Shown here piece by piece: positions 50,983-61,808 of a stretch of DNA of 64,000 nucleotides. The stretch is from Paratinospora sagittata. Taxonomy: Eukaryota; Streptophyta; Magnoliopsida; Ranunculales; Menispermaceae. Numbering within the stretch: the stretch's first letter is position 1; each line of letters begins with the position of its first letter. The notes below the pieces were generated by a model that saw only the letters and a list, made by a program, of their open reading frames with translations, searched no databases and was not told the origin of the DNA. The position numbers and the translations under genes were made by a program. Location of the stretch: positions 25,448,501 through 25,512,500 of the forward strand of contig CM069610.1 in the NCBI GenBank assembly GCA_035771175.1. Direction: 5' to 3'.

Positions 50983-52167
50983 ATTTGAATTCAAAACATT
51001 GTTTAATCTAAAGTCGTTTTGGGCGTGCGAGACAATGGGAATCATCTAGGTGTTAGTAGAGAATATTTCAATTAAGATAACCTGGAGAAATTGTATAAGG
51101 AATAGAAAAATCGAGCAAGCAGAAGTGCCCACATTTTTCTCGTTAGAAACAACAGATTTTTTTCACAGACGTGGATAGCGTGCTATTGGGTTGTGTGTAT
51201 CATGTTCTCAATTAACAGATAGCACACTATAGCAGATCGATATACACAAACCCGGGAGCTCGAGTGTTACGGACTATCCGATAGCGTGTTATCGAGGCCT
51301 ATGGCGCGCTATTGCCCATTTTACTAAAAATGGAAAGATCACGACAACTGCTTTAGAGCGAAGTATCAAAGGGGATAGCGCGGTAGAGATAATTTTTCAG
51401 AAAAACAAATGTTTTGTTATAGAACCCTATCAGCGTGCTATCAACACTGATAGTGCGCTAGTGCCTTCAGGAAAATTTTGGCAAATTGCTGGATAGCCTT
51501 ATTTTTGTAAAATTAATATTTTGACACTCAAGAACCATTCCATTAACTCAACATATTGTATAAGATTAAAAACTTTTAAATAATTCAAAACTCATTGAAA
51601 TTATGATTAAACCTTTCGAAAAATATTTTTTCAAAATGAAATACTATATCGAAGTGATTTTGAAGACTTTACAAATTTCAGAGTTTTAGTGCTGAGATTG
51701 ATCGAGAGGTTACCCTACACACCAAAGATCAAACTAATGCCTTACCTAGCATGAGATATGTCTTCGTTCTTTTAGCTTAATCTTTGTAGACTTCGAAAGC
51801 TGTTGTTTGATGTGTTCTTGAAGCGAGACAATTGATGTGTTCTTTTTTGTTGTGTTATCTTACCGAGACCACTTCATATATACTTACAACTTAAAACAAT
51901 GGATAGCCTCTGCAAATCTAAGCACAAAAGGGATAAAATGAAGAACTTGCTGATCAACGACGTTATCATCAAGACAGATTGCAATTTTGATTCTATTCGA
52001 AGCTTGTTTTGACAAATGCAAGAATCAATACTTTCTTCTCTTGAAAAACTATTTGGAAAGCTCAATCTAACTTGCAAAAATCGTGTGTGTTGTATTTTTG
52101 AAAATCAGAGAATGAGTGTTTTATAAAATTAGAAGTTGCGGGTTAAAGGGCAAGAGAGTACAAAATG
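50983..52167 (+). repeat. Monomer U44 (B, HOR position 2)
   Basis: Copy of U40, including CTCAACATATT. Private: GTAGAGATAATTT. Back has AACTTGCTGATC instead of AACTTCCTGATC, so similarity to position 2 begins to fade. Confidence 0.95.
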
Positions 52168-53352
52168 ATTTGAATTCAAAACATTGTTTAATCTAAAGTC
52201 GTTTTGGGCGTGCGAGACAATGGGAATCATCTAGGTGTTAGTAGAGAATATTTCAATTAAGATAACCTGGAGAAATTTTATAAGGAATAGAAAAATCGAG
52301 CAAGCAGAAGTGCCCACATTTTTCTCGTTAGAAATATCAGATTTTTTTCACAGACGTGGATAGCGTGCTATTGGGTTGTGTATCATGTTCTCAATTGACA
52401 GATAGCACGCTATAGCAGATCGATATACACAAACCCGGGAGCTCGAGTGTTACGGACTATCCGATAGCGTGTTATCGAGGCCTATGGCGCGCTATTGCCC
52501 ATTTTACTAAAAATGGAAAGATCACGGCAACTGCTTTATAGCGAAGTATCAAAAGGGATAGCGCGGTATAGACAATTTTTCAGAAAAACAAATGTTTTGT
52601 TGTAGAACCCTATCAGCGTGCTATCAACACTGATAGTGCGCTAGTGCCTTCAGGAAAATTTTGGCAAATTGCTGGATAGCCTTATTTTTCTAAATTAATA
52701 TTTTGACACTCAAGAACCATTCCATTAACTCAAAACATATTGTATAAGATTAAAAACTTTTAAATAATTCAAAACTCATTGAAATTATGATTAAAACCTT
52801 TCAAAAAATATTTTTTCAAAATGAAATACTATATCGAAGTGATTTTGAAGACTTTACAAATTTCAGAGTTTTAGTGCTGAGATTGATCGAGAGGTTACCC
52901 TACACACCAAAGATCAAACTAATGCCTTACCTAGCATGAGATATGTCTTTGTTCTTTTAGCTTAATCTTTGTAGACTTCGAAAGCTGTTGTTTGATGTGT
53001 TCTTGAAGCAAGACAATTGATGTGTTCTTTTTTGTTGTGTTATCTTACCGAGACCACTTCATATATACTTACAACTTAAAACAATGGATAGCCTCTGCAA
53101 ATCTAAGCACAAAAGGGATAAAATGAAGAACTTGCTGATCAACGACGTTATCATCAAGACAGATTGCAATTTTGATTCTATTCGAAGCTTGTTTTGACAA
53201 ATGCAAGAATCAATACTTTCTTCTCTTGAAAAACTATTTGGAAAGCTCAATCTAACTTGCAAAAATCGTGTGTGTTGTATTTTTGAAAATCAGAGAATGA
53301 GTGTTTTATAAAATTAGAAATTGCGGGTTAAAGGGCAAGAGAGTACAAAATG
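52168..53352 (+). repeat. Monomer U45 (B, HOR position 3 turning to plain B)
   Basis: TTTTTCTAAATT, CTTTCAAAAAAT and GTCTTTGTTC as in U37/U41, but GAAATTATG, TTCTTGAAGC and an ordinary B frame. AATTTTATAAGG is shared with U48. Private: AGAAATTGCGGG. Confidence 0.93.
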
Positions 53353-54538
53353 ATTTGAATTCAAAACATTGTTTAATCTAAAGTCGTTTTGGGCGTGCGA
53401 GACAATGGGAATCATCTAGGTGTTAGTAGAGAATATTTCAATTAAGATAACCTGGAGAAATTGTATAAGGAATAGAAAAATCGAGCAAGCAGAAGTGCCC
53501 ACATTTTTCTCGTTAGAAATATCAGATTTTTTTCACAGACGTGGATAGCGTGCTATTGGGTTGTGTATCATGTTCTCAATTGACAGATAGCACGCTATAG
53601 CAGATCGATATACACAAACCCGGGAGCTCGAGTGTTACGGACTATCCGATAGCGTGTTATCGAGGCCTATGCCGCGCTATTGCCCATTTTACTAAAAATG
53701 AAAAGATCACGGCAACTGCTTTATAGCGAAGTATCAAAGGGGATAGCGCGGTATAGACAATTTTTCAGAAAAACAAATGTTTTGTTATAGAACCCTATCA
53801 GCGTGCTATCAACACTGATAGTGCGCTAGTGCCTTCAGGAAAATTTTGGCAAATTGCTGGATAGCCTTATTTTTGTAAAATTAATATTTTGACACTCAAG
53901 AACCATTCCATTAACTCAAAACATATTGTATAAGATTAAAAACTTTTAAATAATTCAAAACTCATTGAAATTATGATTAAAACCTTTCGGAAAATATTTT
54001 TTCAAAATGAAATACTATATCGAAGTGATTTTGAAGACTTTACAAATTTCAGAGTTTTAGTGCTGAGATTGATCGAGAGGTTACCCTACACACCAAAGAT
54101 CAAACTAATGCCTTACCTAGCATGAGATATGTCTTCGTTCTTTTAGCTTAATCTTTGTAGACTTCGAAAGCTGTTGTTTGATGTGTTCTTGAAGCAAGAC
54201 AATTGATGTGTTCTTTTTTGTTGTGTTATCTTACCGAGACCACTTCATATATACTTACAACTTAAAACAATGGATAGCCTCTGCAAATCTAAGCACAAAA
54301 GGGATAAAATGAAGAACTTGCTGATCAACGACGTTATCATCAAGACAGATTCCAATTTTGATTTTATTCGAAGCTTGTTTTGACAAATGCAAGAATCAAT
54401 ACTTTCTTCTCTTGAAAAACTATTTGGAAAGCTCAATCTAACTTGCAAAAATCGTGTGTGTTGTATTTTTGAAAATCAGAGAATGAGTGTTTTATAAAAT
54501 TAGAAGTTGCGGGTTAAAGGGTAAGAGAGTACAAAATG
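53353..54538 (+). repeat. Monomer U46 (B)
   Basis: CTATGCCGCGC, AATGAAAAGATC, GATTCCAATTTTG. Private: GATTTTATTCG and GGGTAAGAGAG. Confidence 0.95.
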
Positions 54539-55724
54539 ATTTGAATTCAAAACATTGTTTAATCTAAAGTCGTTTTGGGCGTGCGAGACAATGGGAATCA
54601 TCTAGGTGTTAGTAGAGAATATTTCAATTAAGATAACCTGGAGAAATTGTATAAGGAATAGAAAAATCGAGCAAGCAGAAGTGCCCACATTTTTCTCGTT
54701 AGAAATATCAGATTTTTTTCACAGACGTGGATAGCGTGCTATTGGGTTGTGTATCATGTTCTCAATTGACAGATAGCACGCTATAGCAGATCGATATACA
54801 CAAACCCGGGAGCTCGAGTGTTACGGACTATCCGATAGCGTGTTATCGAGGCCTATGCCGCGCTATTGCCCATTTTACTAAAAATGAAAAGATCACGGCA
54901 ACTGCTTTATAGCGAAGTATCAAAGGGGATAGCGCGGTATAGACAATTTTTCAGAAAAACAAATGTTTTGTTATAGAACCCTATCAGCGTGCTATCAACA
55001 CTGATAGTGCGCTAGTGCCTTCAGGAAAATTTTGGCAAATTGCTGGATAGCCTTATTTTTGTAAAATTAATATTTTGACACTCAAGAACCATTCCATTAA
55101 CTCAAAACATATTGTATAAGATTAAAAACTTTTAAATAATTCAAAACTCATTGAAATTATGATTAAAACCTTTCGGAAAATATTTTTTCAAAATGAAATA
55201 CTATATCGAAGTGATTTTGAAGACTTTACAAATTTCAGAGTTTTAGTGCTGAGATTGATCGAGAGGTTACCCTACACACCAAAGATCAAACTAATGCCTT
55301 ACCTAGCATGAGATATGTCTTCGTTCTTTTAGCTTAATCTTTGTAGACTTCGAAAGCTGTTGTTTGATGTGTTCTTGAAGCAAGACAATTGATGTGTTCT
55401 TTTTTGTTGTGTTATCTTACCGAGACCACTTCATATATACTTACAACTTAAAACAATGGATAGCCTCTGCAAATCTAAGCACAAAAGGGATAAAATGAAG
55501 AACTTGCTGATCAACGACGTTATCATCAAGACAGATTCCAATTTTGATTCTATTCGAAGCTTGTTTTGACAAATGCAAGAATCAATACTTTCTTCTCTTG
55601 AAAAACTATTTGGAAAGCTCAATCTAACTTGCAAAAATCGTGTGTGTTGTATTTTTGAAAATCAGAGAATGAGTGTTTTATAAAATTAGAAGTTGCGGGT
55701 TAAAGGGAAAGAGAGTACAAAATG
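54539..55724 (+). repeat. Monomer U47 (B)
   Basis: Near-copy of U46 with GATTCTATTCG. Ends with AAGGGAAAGAG. Confidence 0.95.
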
Positions 55725-56909
55725 ATTTGAATTCAAAACATTGTTTAATCTAAAGTCGTTTTGGGCGTGCGAGACAATGGGAATCATCTAGGTGTTAGTA
55801 GAGAATATTTCAATTAAGATAACCTGGAGAAATTTTATAAGGAATAGAAAAATCGAGCAAGCAGAAGTGCCCACATTTTTCTCGTTAGAAATATCAGATT
55901 TTTTTCACAGACGTGGATAGCGTGCTATTGGGTTGTGTATCATGTTCTCAATTGACAGATAGCACGCTATAGCTGATCGATATACACAAACCCGGGAGCT
56001 CGAGTGTTACGGACTATCCGATAGCGTGCTATCGAGGCCTATGGCGCGCTATTGCCCATTTTACTAAAAATGGAAAGATCACGGCAACTGTTTTATAGCG
56101 AAGTATCAAAGGGGATAGCTCGGTATAGACAATTTTTCAGAAAAACAAATGTTTTGTTATAGAACCCTATCTGCGTGCTATCAACACTGATAGTGCGCTA
56201 GTGCCTTCAGGAAAATTTTGGAAATTGCTGGATAGCCTTATTTTTGTAAAATTAATATTTTGACACTCAAGAACCATTCCATTAACTCAAAACATATTGT
56301 ATAAGATTAAAAACTTTTAAATAATTCAAAACTCATTGAAATTATGATTAAAACCTTTCGGAAAATATTTTTTCAAAATGAAATACTATATCGAAGTGAT
56401 TTTGAAGACTTTACAAATTTCAGAGTTTTAGTGCTGAGATTGATCGAGAGGTTACCCTACACACCAAAGATCAAACTAATGCCTTACCTAGCATGAGATA
56501 TGTCTTCGTTCTTTTAGCTTAATCTTTGTAGACTTCGAAAGCTGTTGTTTGATGTGTTCTTGAAGCAAGACAATTGATGTGTTCTTTTTTGTTGTGTTAT
56601 CTTACCGAGACCACTTCATATATACTTACAACATAAAACAATGGATAGCCTCTGCAAATCTAAGCACAAAAGGGAAAAAATGAAGAACTTGCTGATCAAC
56701 GACGTTATCATCAAGACAGATTGCAATTTTGATTCTATTCGAAGCTTGTTTTGACAAATGCAAGAATCAATACTTTCTTCTCTTGAAAAACTATTTGGAA
56801 AGCTCAATCTAACTTGCAAAAATCGTGTGTGTTGTATTTTTAAAAATCAGAGAATGAGTGTTTTATAAAATTAGAAGTTGCGGGTTAAAGGGCAAGAGAG
56901 TACAAAATG
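55725..56909 (+). repeat. Monomer U48 (B)
   Basis: AATTTTATAAGG. Private: AGCTGATCG, GCGTGCTATCG, CTGTTTTATAG, TAGCTCGGTA, TTTTGGAAATTGC (one base lost), AACATAAAAC, AGGGAAAAAATG. TCTGCGTGC recurs in U5 and U52. Confidence 0.95.
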
Positions 56910-58095
56910 ATTTGAATTCAAAACATTGTTTAATCTAAAGTCGTTTTGGGCGTGGGAGACAATGGGAATCATCTAGGTGTTAGTAGAGAATATTTCAATT
57001 AAGATAACCTGGAGAAATTGTATAAGGAATAGAAAAATCGAGCAAGCAGAAGTGCCCACATTTTTCTCGTTAGAAATATCAGATTTTTTTCACAGACGTG
57101 GATAGCGTGCTATTGGGTTGTGTATCATGTTCTCAATTGACAGATAGCACGCTATAGCAGATCGATATACACAAACCCGGGAGCTCGAGTGTTACGGACT
57201 ATCCGATAGCGTGTTATCGAGGCCTATGGCGCGCTATTGCCCATTTTACTAAAAATGGAAAGATCACGGCAACTGCTTTATAGCGAAGTATCAAAGGGGA
57301 TAGCGCGGTATAGACAATTTTTCAGAAAAACAAATGTTTTGTTATAGAACCCTATCAGCGTGCTATCAACACTGATAGTGCGCTAGTGCCTTCAGGAAAA
57401 TTTTGGCAAATTGCTGGATAGCCTTATTTTTCTAAAATTAATATTTTGACACTCAAGAACCATTCCATTAACTCAAAACATATTGTATAAGATTAAAAAC
57501 TTTTAAATAATTCAAAACTCATTGAAATTATGATTAAAACCTTTCGAAAAATATTTTTTCAAAATGAAATACTGTATCGAAGTGATTTTGAAGACTTTAC
57601 AAATTTCAGAGTTTTAGTGCTGAGATTGATCGAGAGGTTACCCTACACACCAAAGATCAAACTAATGCCTTACCTAGCATGAGATATGTCTTCGTTCTTT
57701 TAGCTTAATCTTTGTAGACTTCGAAAGCTGTTGTTTGATGTGTTCTTGAAGCAAGACAATTGATGTCTTCTTTTTTGTTGTGTTATCTTACCGAGACCAC
57801 TTCATATATACTTACAACTTAAAACAATGGATAGCCTCTGCAAATCTAAGCACAAAAGGGTAAAAATGAAGAACTTGCTGATCAACGACGTTATCATCAA
57901 GACAGATTGCAATTTTGATTCTATTCGAAGCTTGTTTTGACAAATGCAAGAATCAATACTTTCTTCTCTTGAAAAACTATTTGGAAAGCTCAATCTAACT
58001 TGCAAAAATCGTGTGTGTTGTATTTTTGAAAATCAGAGAATGAGTGTTTTATAAAATTAGAAGTTGCGGGTTAAAGGGCAAGAGAGTACAAAATG
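56910..58095 (+). repeat. Monomer U49 (B)
   Basis: GGCGTGGGAGAC shared with U51. Private: TACTGTATCG, AGGGTAAAAATG. GATGTCTTC is the A state at a site that is GATGTGTTC in its B neighbours. Confidence 0.95.
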
Positions 58096-59279
58096 ATTTG
58101 AATTCAAAACATTGTTTAATCTAAAGTCGTTTTGGGCGTGCGAGACAATGGGAATCATCTAGGTGTTAGTAGAGAATATTTCAATTAAGATAACCTGGAG
58201 AAATTGTATAAGGAATAGAAAAATCGAGCAAGCAGAAGTGCCCACATTTTTCTCGTTAGAAATATCAGATTTTTTTCACAGACGTGGATAGCGTGCTATT
58301 GGGTTGTGTATCATGTTCTCAATTGACTGATAGCACGCTATAGCAGATCGATATACACAAACCCGGGAGCTCGAGTGTTACGGACTATCCGATAGCGTGT
58401 TATCGAGGCCTATGGCGCGCTATTGCCCATTTTACTAAAAATGGAAAGATCACGGCAACTGCTTTATAGCGAAGTATCAAAGGGGATAGCGCGGTATAGA
58501 CAATTTTTCAGAAAAACAAATGTTTTGTTATAGAACCCTATCAGCGTGCTATCAACACTGATAGTGCGCTAGTGCCTTCAGGAAAATTTAGGCAAATTGC
58601 TGGATAGCCTTATTTTTGTAAAATTAACATTTTGACATTCAAGAACCATTCCACTAACTCAAAACATATTGTATAAGATTAAAAACTTTTAAATAATTCA
58701 AAACTCATTGAAATTATGATTAAAACCTTTCGGAAAATATTTTTTCAAAATGAAATACTATATCGAAGTGATTTTGAAGACTTTACAAATTTCAGAGTTT
58801 TAGTGCTGAGATTGATCGAGAGGTTACCGTACACACCAAAGATCAAACTAATGCCTTACCTAGCATGAGATATGTCTTCGTTCTTTTAGCTTAATCTTTG
58901 TAGACTTCGAAAGCTGTTGTTTGATGTGTTCTTGAAGCAAGACAATTGATGTGTTCTTTTTTGTTGTGTTATCTTACCGAGACCACTTCATATATACTTA
59001 CAACTTAAAACAATGGATAGCCTCTGCAAATCTAAGCCCAAAAGGGATAAAATGAAGAACTTGCTGATCAACGACGTTATCATCAAGACAGATTGCAATT
59101 TTGATTCTATTCGAAGCTTGTTTTGACAAATGCAAGAATCAATACTTTCTTCTCTTGAAAAACTATTTGGAAAGCTGAATCTAACTTGCAAAAATCGTGT
59201 GTTGTATTTTTGAAAATCAGAGAATGAGTGTTTTATAAAATTAGAAGTTGCGGGTTAAAGGGCAAGAGAGTACAAAATG
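58096..59279 (+). repeat. Monomer U50 (B)
   Basis: Private: TTGACTGATAGC, ATTAACATTTTG, GGTTACCGTAC, AAGCCCAAAAG. GT deletion (CGTGTGTTGTA) at the same spot as in U4. Length 1,184 bp. Confidence 0.95.
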
Positions 59280-60465
59280 ATTTGAATTCAAAACATTGTT
59301 TAATCTAAAGTCGTTTTGGGCGTGGGAGACAATGGGAATCATCTAGGTGTTAGTAGAGAATATTTCAATTAAGATAACCTGGAGAAATTGTATAAGGAAT
59401 AGAAAAATCGAGCAAGCAGAAGTGCCCACATTTTTCTCGTTAGAAATATCAGATTTTTTTCACAGACGTGGATAGCGTGCTATTGGGTTGTGTATCATGT
59501 TCTCAATTGACAGATAGCACGCTATAGCAGATCGATATACACAAACCCGGGAGCTCGAGTGTTACGGACTATCCGATAGCGTGTTATCGAGGCCTATGGC
59601 GCGCTATTGCCCATTTTACTAAAAATGGAAAGATCACGGCAACTGCTTTATAGCGAAGTATCAAAGGGGATAGCGCGGTATAGACAATTTTTCAGAAAAA
59701 CAAATGTTTTGTTATAGAACCCTATCAGCGTGCTATCAACACTGATAGTGCGCTAGTGCCTTCAGGAAAATTTTGGCAAATTGCTGGATAGCCTTATTTT
59801 TGTAAAATTAATATTTTGACACTCAAGAACCATTCCATTAACTCAAAACATATTGTATAAGATTAAAAACTTTTAAATAATTCAAAACTCATTGAAATTA
59901 TGATTAAAACCTTTCGAAAAATATTTTTTCAAAATGAAATACTATATCGAAGTGATTTTGAAGACTTTACAAATTTCAGAGTTTTAGTGCTGAGATTGAT
60001 CGAGAGGTTACCCTACACACCAAAGATCAAACTAATGCCTTACCTAGCATGAGATATGTCTTCGTTCTTTTAGCTTAATCTTTGTAGACTTCGAAAGCTG
60101 TTGTTTGATGTGTTCTTGAAGCAAGACAATTGATGTGTTCTTTTTTGTTGTGTTATCTTACCGAGACCACTTCATATATACTTACAACTTAAAACAATGG
60201 ATAGCCTCTGCAAATCTAAGGACAAAAGGGATAAAATGAAGAACTTGCTGATCAACGACGTTATCATCAAGACAGATTGCAATTTTGATTCTATTCGAAT
60301 CTTGTTTTGACAAATGCAAGAATCAATACTTTCTTCTCTTGAAAAACTATTTGGAAAGCTCAATCTAACTTGCAAAAATCGTGTGTGTTGTATTTTCGAA
60401 AATCAGAGAATGAGTGTTTTATAAAATTAGAAGTTGCGGGTTAAAGGGCAAGAGAGTACAAAATG
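59280..60465 (+). repeat. Monomer U51 (B)
   Basis: GGCGTGGGAGAC. Private: AAGGACAAAAG, CGAATCTTG (HindIII-type AAGCTT lost), TATTTTCGAAAATC. Last full forward monomer. Confidence 0.95.
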
Positions 60466-61134
60466 ATTTGAATTCAAAACAGTGTTTAATCTAAAGTCGT
60501 TTTGGGCGTGCGAGACAATGGGAATCATCTAGGTGTTAGTAGAGAATATTTCAATCAAGATAACCTGGAGAAACTGTATAAGGAATTGAAAAATCGAGCA
60601 AGCAGAAGTGACCGCGTTTTTCTCGTTAGAAATATCAGATTTTTTTCACAGACGTGGATAGCGTGCTATTGGGTTGTGTATCATGTTCTCAATTGACAGA
60701 TAGCACGCTATAGCAGATCGATATACACAAACCCGGGAGCTCGAATGTTACGGACTATCCGATAGCGTGTTATCGAGGCCTATGGCGCGCTATTGCCCAT
60801 TTTACTAAAAATGGAAAGATCACGGCAACTGCTTTATAGCGAAGTATCAAAGGGGATAGCGCGGTATAGACAATTTTTCAGAAACACAAATGTTTTGTTA
60901 TAGAACCCTATCTGCGTGCTATCAACACTGATAGTGCGCTAGTGCCTTCAGGAAAATTTTGGCAAATTGCTGGATAGCCTTATTTTTGTAAAATTAATAT
61001 TTTGACACTCAAGAACCATTCCATTAACTCAAAACATATTGTACAGGATTAAAAACTTTTAAATAATTCAAAACTCATTGAAATTATGATTAAAACCTTT
61101 CGGAAAACATTTTTTCAAAATGAAATACTATATC
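60466..61134 (+). repeat. Monomer U52 (B), truncated at the inversion
   Basis: Holds monomer positions 1-669 only. Besides the patch at 60556-60616 it has private AACAGTGTTTAATC, GCTCGAATGTTACGG, AGAAACACAAATG and TTGTACAGGATT. Confidence 0.95.
60556..60616 (+). other. Divergent patch in U52 that opens a reading frame closed in all other forward monomers
   Basis: Six substitutions crowd into 61 bp and are private to U52: T to C at 60556 (TAA to CAA), T to C at 60574 (silent TTG to CTG), A to T at 60587 (TAG to TTG), C to A at 60611, A to G at 60614 and A to G at 60616. In the frame starting at TTG 60502 both stops disappear, giving 64 codons to the TGA at 60694-60696, with LEKLYKELKNRASRSDRVF in the middle. 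The rest of U52 is ordinary subfamily B. A short conversion tract from a diverged relative fits; the product is not recognised. Confidence 0.6.
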
Positions 61135-61227
61135 ACTTCGATATAGTATTTCATTTTGAAAAAATGTTTTCCGAAAGGTTTTAATCATAATTTCAATGAG
61201 TTTTGAATTATTTAAAAGTTTTTAATC
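61047..61227. repeat. Inversion junction: 88-bp perfect inverted repeat with 5-bp spacer
   Basis: The left arm 61047-61134 ends ATACTATATC; the spacer 61135-61139 is ACTTC; the right arm 61140-61227 begins GATATAGTAT and is the exact reverse complement of the left arm. Outside the perfect core the arms still align but differ at once (ACAGGATT against the reverse complement AAGATT, then ATTCCATTAAC against ATTTGATTAAC). The normal monomer reads ATCGAAGTGAT here; the junction reads ATCACTTCGAT, its reverse complement. Forward and inverted sequence therefore share ATC at the join, a 3-bp microhomology. About 510 bp of each monomer is missing at the join. Confidence 0.95.
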
Positions 61228-61808
61228 TTAAACAATATGTTTTGAGTTAATCAAATGGTTCTTGAGTGTCAAAATATTAATTTTACAAAAATAAGGCTAT
61301 CCAGCAATTTGCCAAAATTTTCCTGATGGCACTAGCGCACTATCAGTGTTGATAGCACGCTGATAGGGTTCTATAACAAAACATTTGTTTTTCTGAAAAA
61401 TTGTCTATACCGCGCTATCCCCATTGATACTTCGCTATAAAGCAGTTGCCGTGATCTTTCCATTTTTAGTAAAATGGGCAATAGCGCGCTATAGGCCTCG
61501 ATAACACGCTATCGGAAAGTCCGTAAAACTCGAGCTCTCGGGTTTGTGTATATCGATCTGCTATAGCATGCTATCTGTCAATTGAGAACGTGATACACAA
61601 CCCACTAGCACGCAATCCACGTCTGAGAAAAAAATATGATATTTCTAACGAGAAAAATGTGGGCACTTCTGCTTGCTCAATTTTTCTATTACTTATACAA
61701 TTTCTCGAGGTTATCTTAATTGAAATATTCTCTATTAACACCTAGATGATTCCCACTGTCTCGCACGCGCAAAACAACTTTAGATTAAACAATGTTTTGA
61801 ATTCAAAT
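61135..61808 (-). repeat. Inverted monomer Ia (A), truncated at the inversion
   Basis: Holds monomer positions 674-1, read leftward. On the - strand it shows GCGCGTGCGAGACAGTGGG, GTGTTAATAGAG, ACCTCGAGAAATTG, GACGTGGATTGCGTG and ATCACGTTC, all A-like; the perfect CTATAGCGCGCTATTG palindrome is present. Confidence 0.95.

Larger units (their letters stand above)
40303..53000 (+). repeat. Four-monomer higher-order repeat, about 4,746 bp, two full copies and most of a third
   Basis: U35-U38 (40303-45050), U39-U42 (45051-49796) and U43 to about the end of U45 (49797 to roughly 53000) repeat with a period of 4,746-4,748 bp. Position 1 (U35, U39, U43) starts TTTGACTCC and has GATAACACGC. Position 2 (U36, U40, U44) has GAACAACAG or GAAACAACAG, GCACACTATAG and CACGACAAC. 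Position 3 (U37, U41, most of U45) has TTTTTCTAAATT and CTTTCAAAAAAT. Position 4 (U38, U42) has GAATATAAAAATCG, GCACATTATAG and TACTTAGGCATG. Copies differ by only a handful of bases per monomer. Copies 2 and 3 share a 2-bp deletion (CTCAACATATT) absent from copy 1. The third copy fades out inside U45. Confidence 0.92.
53353..55724 (+). repeat. Near-identical adjacent monomers U46-U47
   Basis: U46 and U47 share the private changes CTATGCCGCGC, AATGAAAAGATC and GATTCCAATTTTG. One visible difference is GATTTTATTCG in U46 against GATTCTATTCG in U47. A recent one-monomer duplication is the simplest reading. Confidence 0.85.
1..61134 (+). repeat. Forward-oriented satellite array, monomer about 1,186 bp, 51 full copies plus one partial
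   Basis: Every stretch of the forward block can be laid on the next one about 1,186 bp downstream with only scattered substitutions and 1-2 bp indels. Landmarks recurring once per monomer are ATTTGAATTC (used as monomer start), the sequence GGGAATCATCTAGGTG near position 60, the palindromic-box field at 193-518, GAGAGGTTACCCTACACACC near 727, and AAAACAATGG around 917. Copy lengths are mostly 1,184-1,187 bp, with outliers of 1,173 (U32) and 1,189 (U38, U42). The array touches the left edge, so its true length is unknown. Long AT-rich satellites of this kind usually occupy pericentromeric, subtelomeric or knob heterochromatin; which applies here cannot be told from sequence. Confidence 0.98.
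36757..61134 (+). repeat. Subfamily B block (U32-U52)
   Basis: Subfamily B is recognised by GGGCGTGCGAGACAATGGG, TTCACAGACGTGG, GCTATTGGGTTGTG, ATCATGTTC, CCCGGGAGCTCGAGTGTTACGG with GGACTATCCG, CTATGGCGCGCTATTG, TTTACAAATTTC, GTAGACTTCG, GATGTGTTC, and GTTTTGACAAATG, which puts a TGA in the 75-codon frame. The B form of the box field has lost the perfect 12-bp palindrome through one A-to-G change. U46-U51 are the most typical B copies. U34, U35, U39 and U43 form a divergent type starting TTTGACTCC. Confidence 0.9.

Noticed and set aside
60502..60696. 64-codon frame of U52 taken as a gene
   Set aside because: It starts at TTG, unlikely in a eukaryote, and is closed in every other forward monomer. 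It is kept as a marker of a diverged patch, not as a gene.
1..61134. LTR retrotransposon or other mobile element array
   Set aside because: I found no TG...CA-bounded terminal repeats, primer-binding site, polypurine tract or protease, integrase or reverse transcriptase coding sequence in the monomer. Origin from part of an element remains possible but is not shown.
1..61134. CRISPR array or ribosomal spacer
   Set aside because: The repeated unit is 1.2 kb with no unique spacers, and there are no rRNA sequences flanking or within it.
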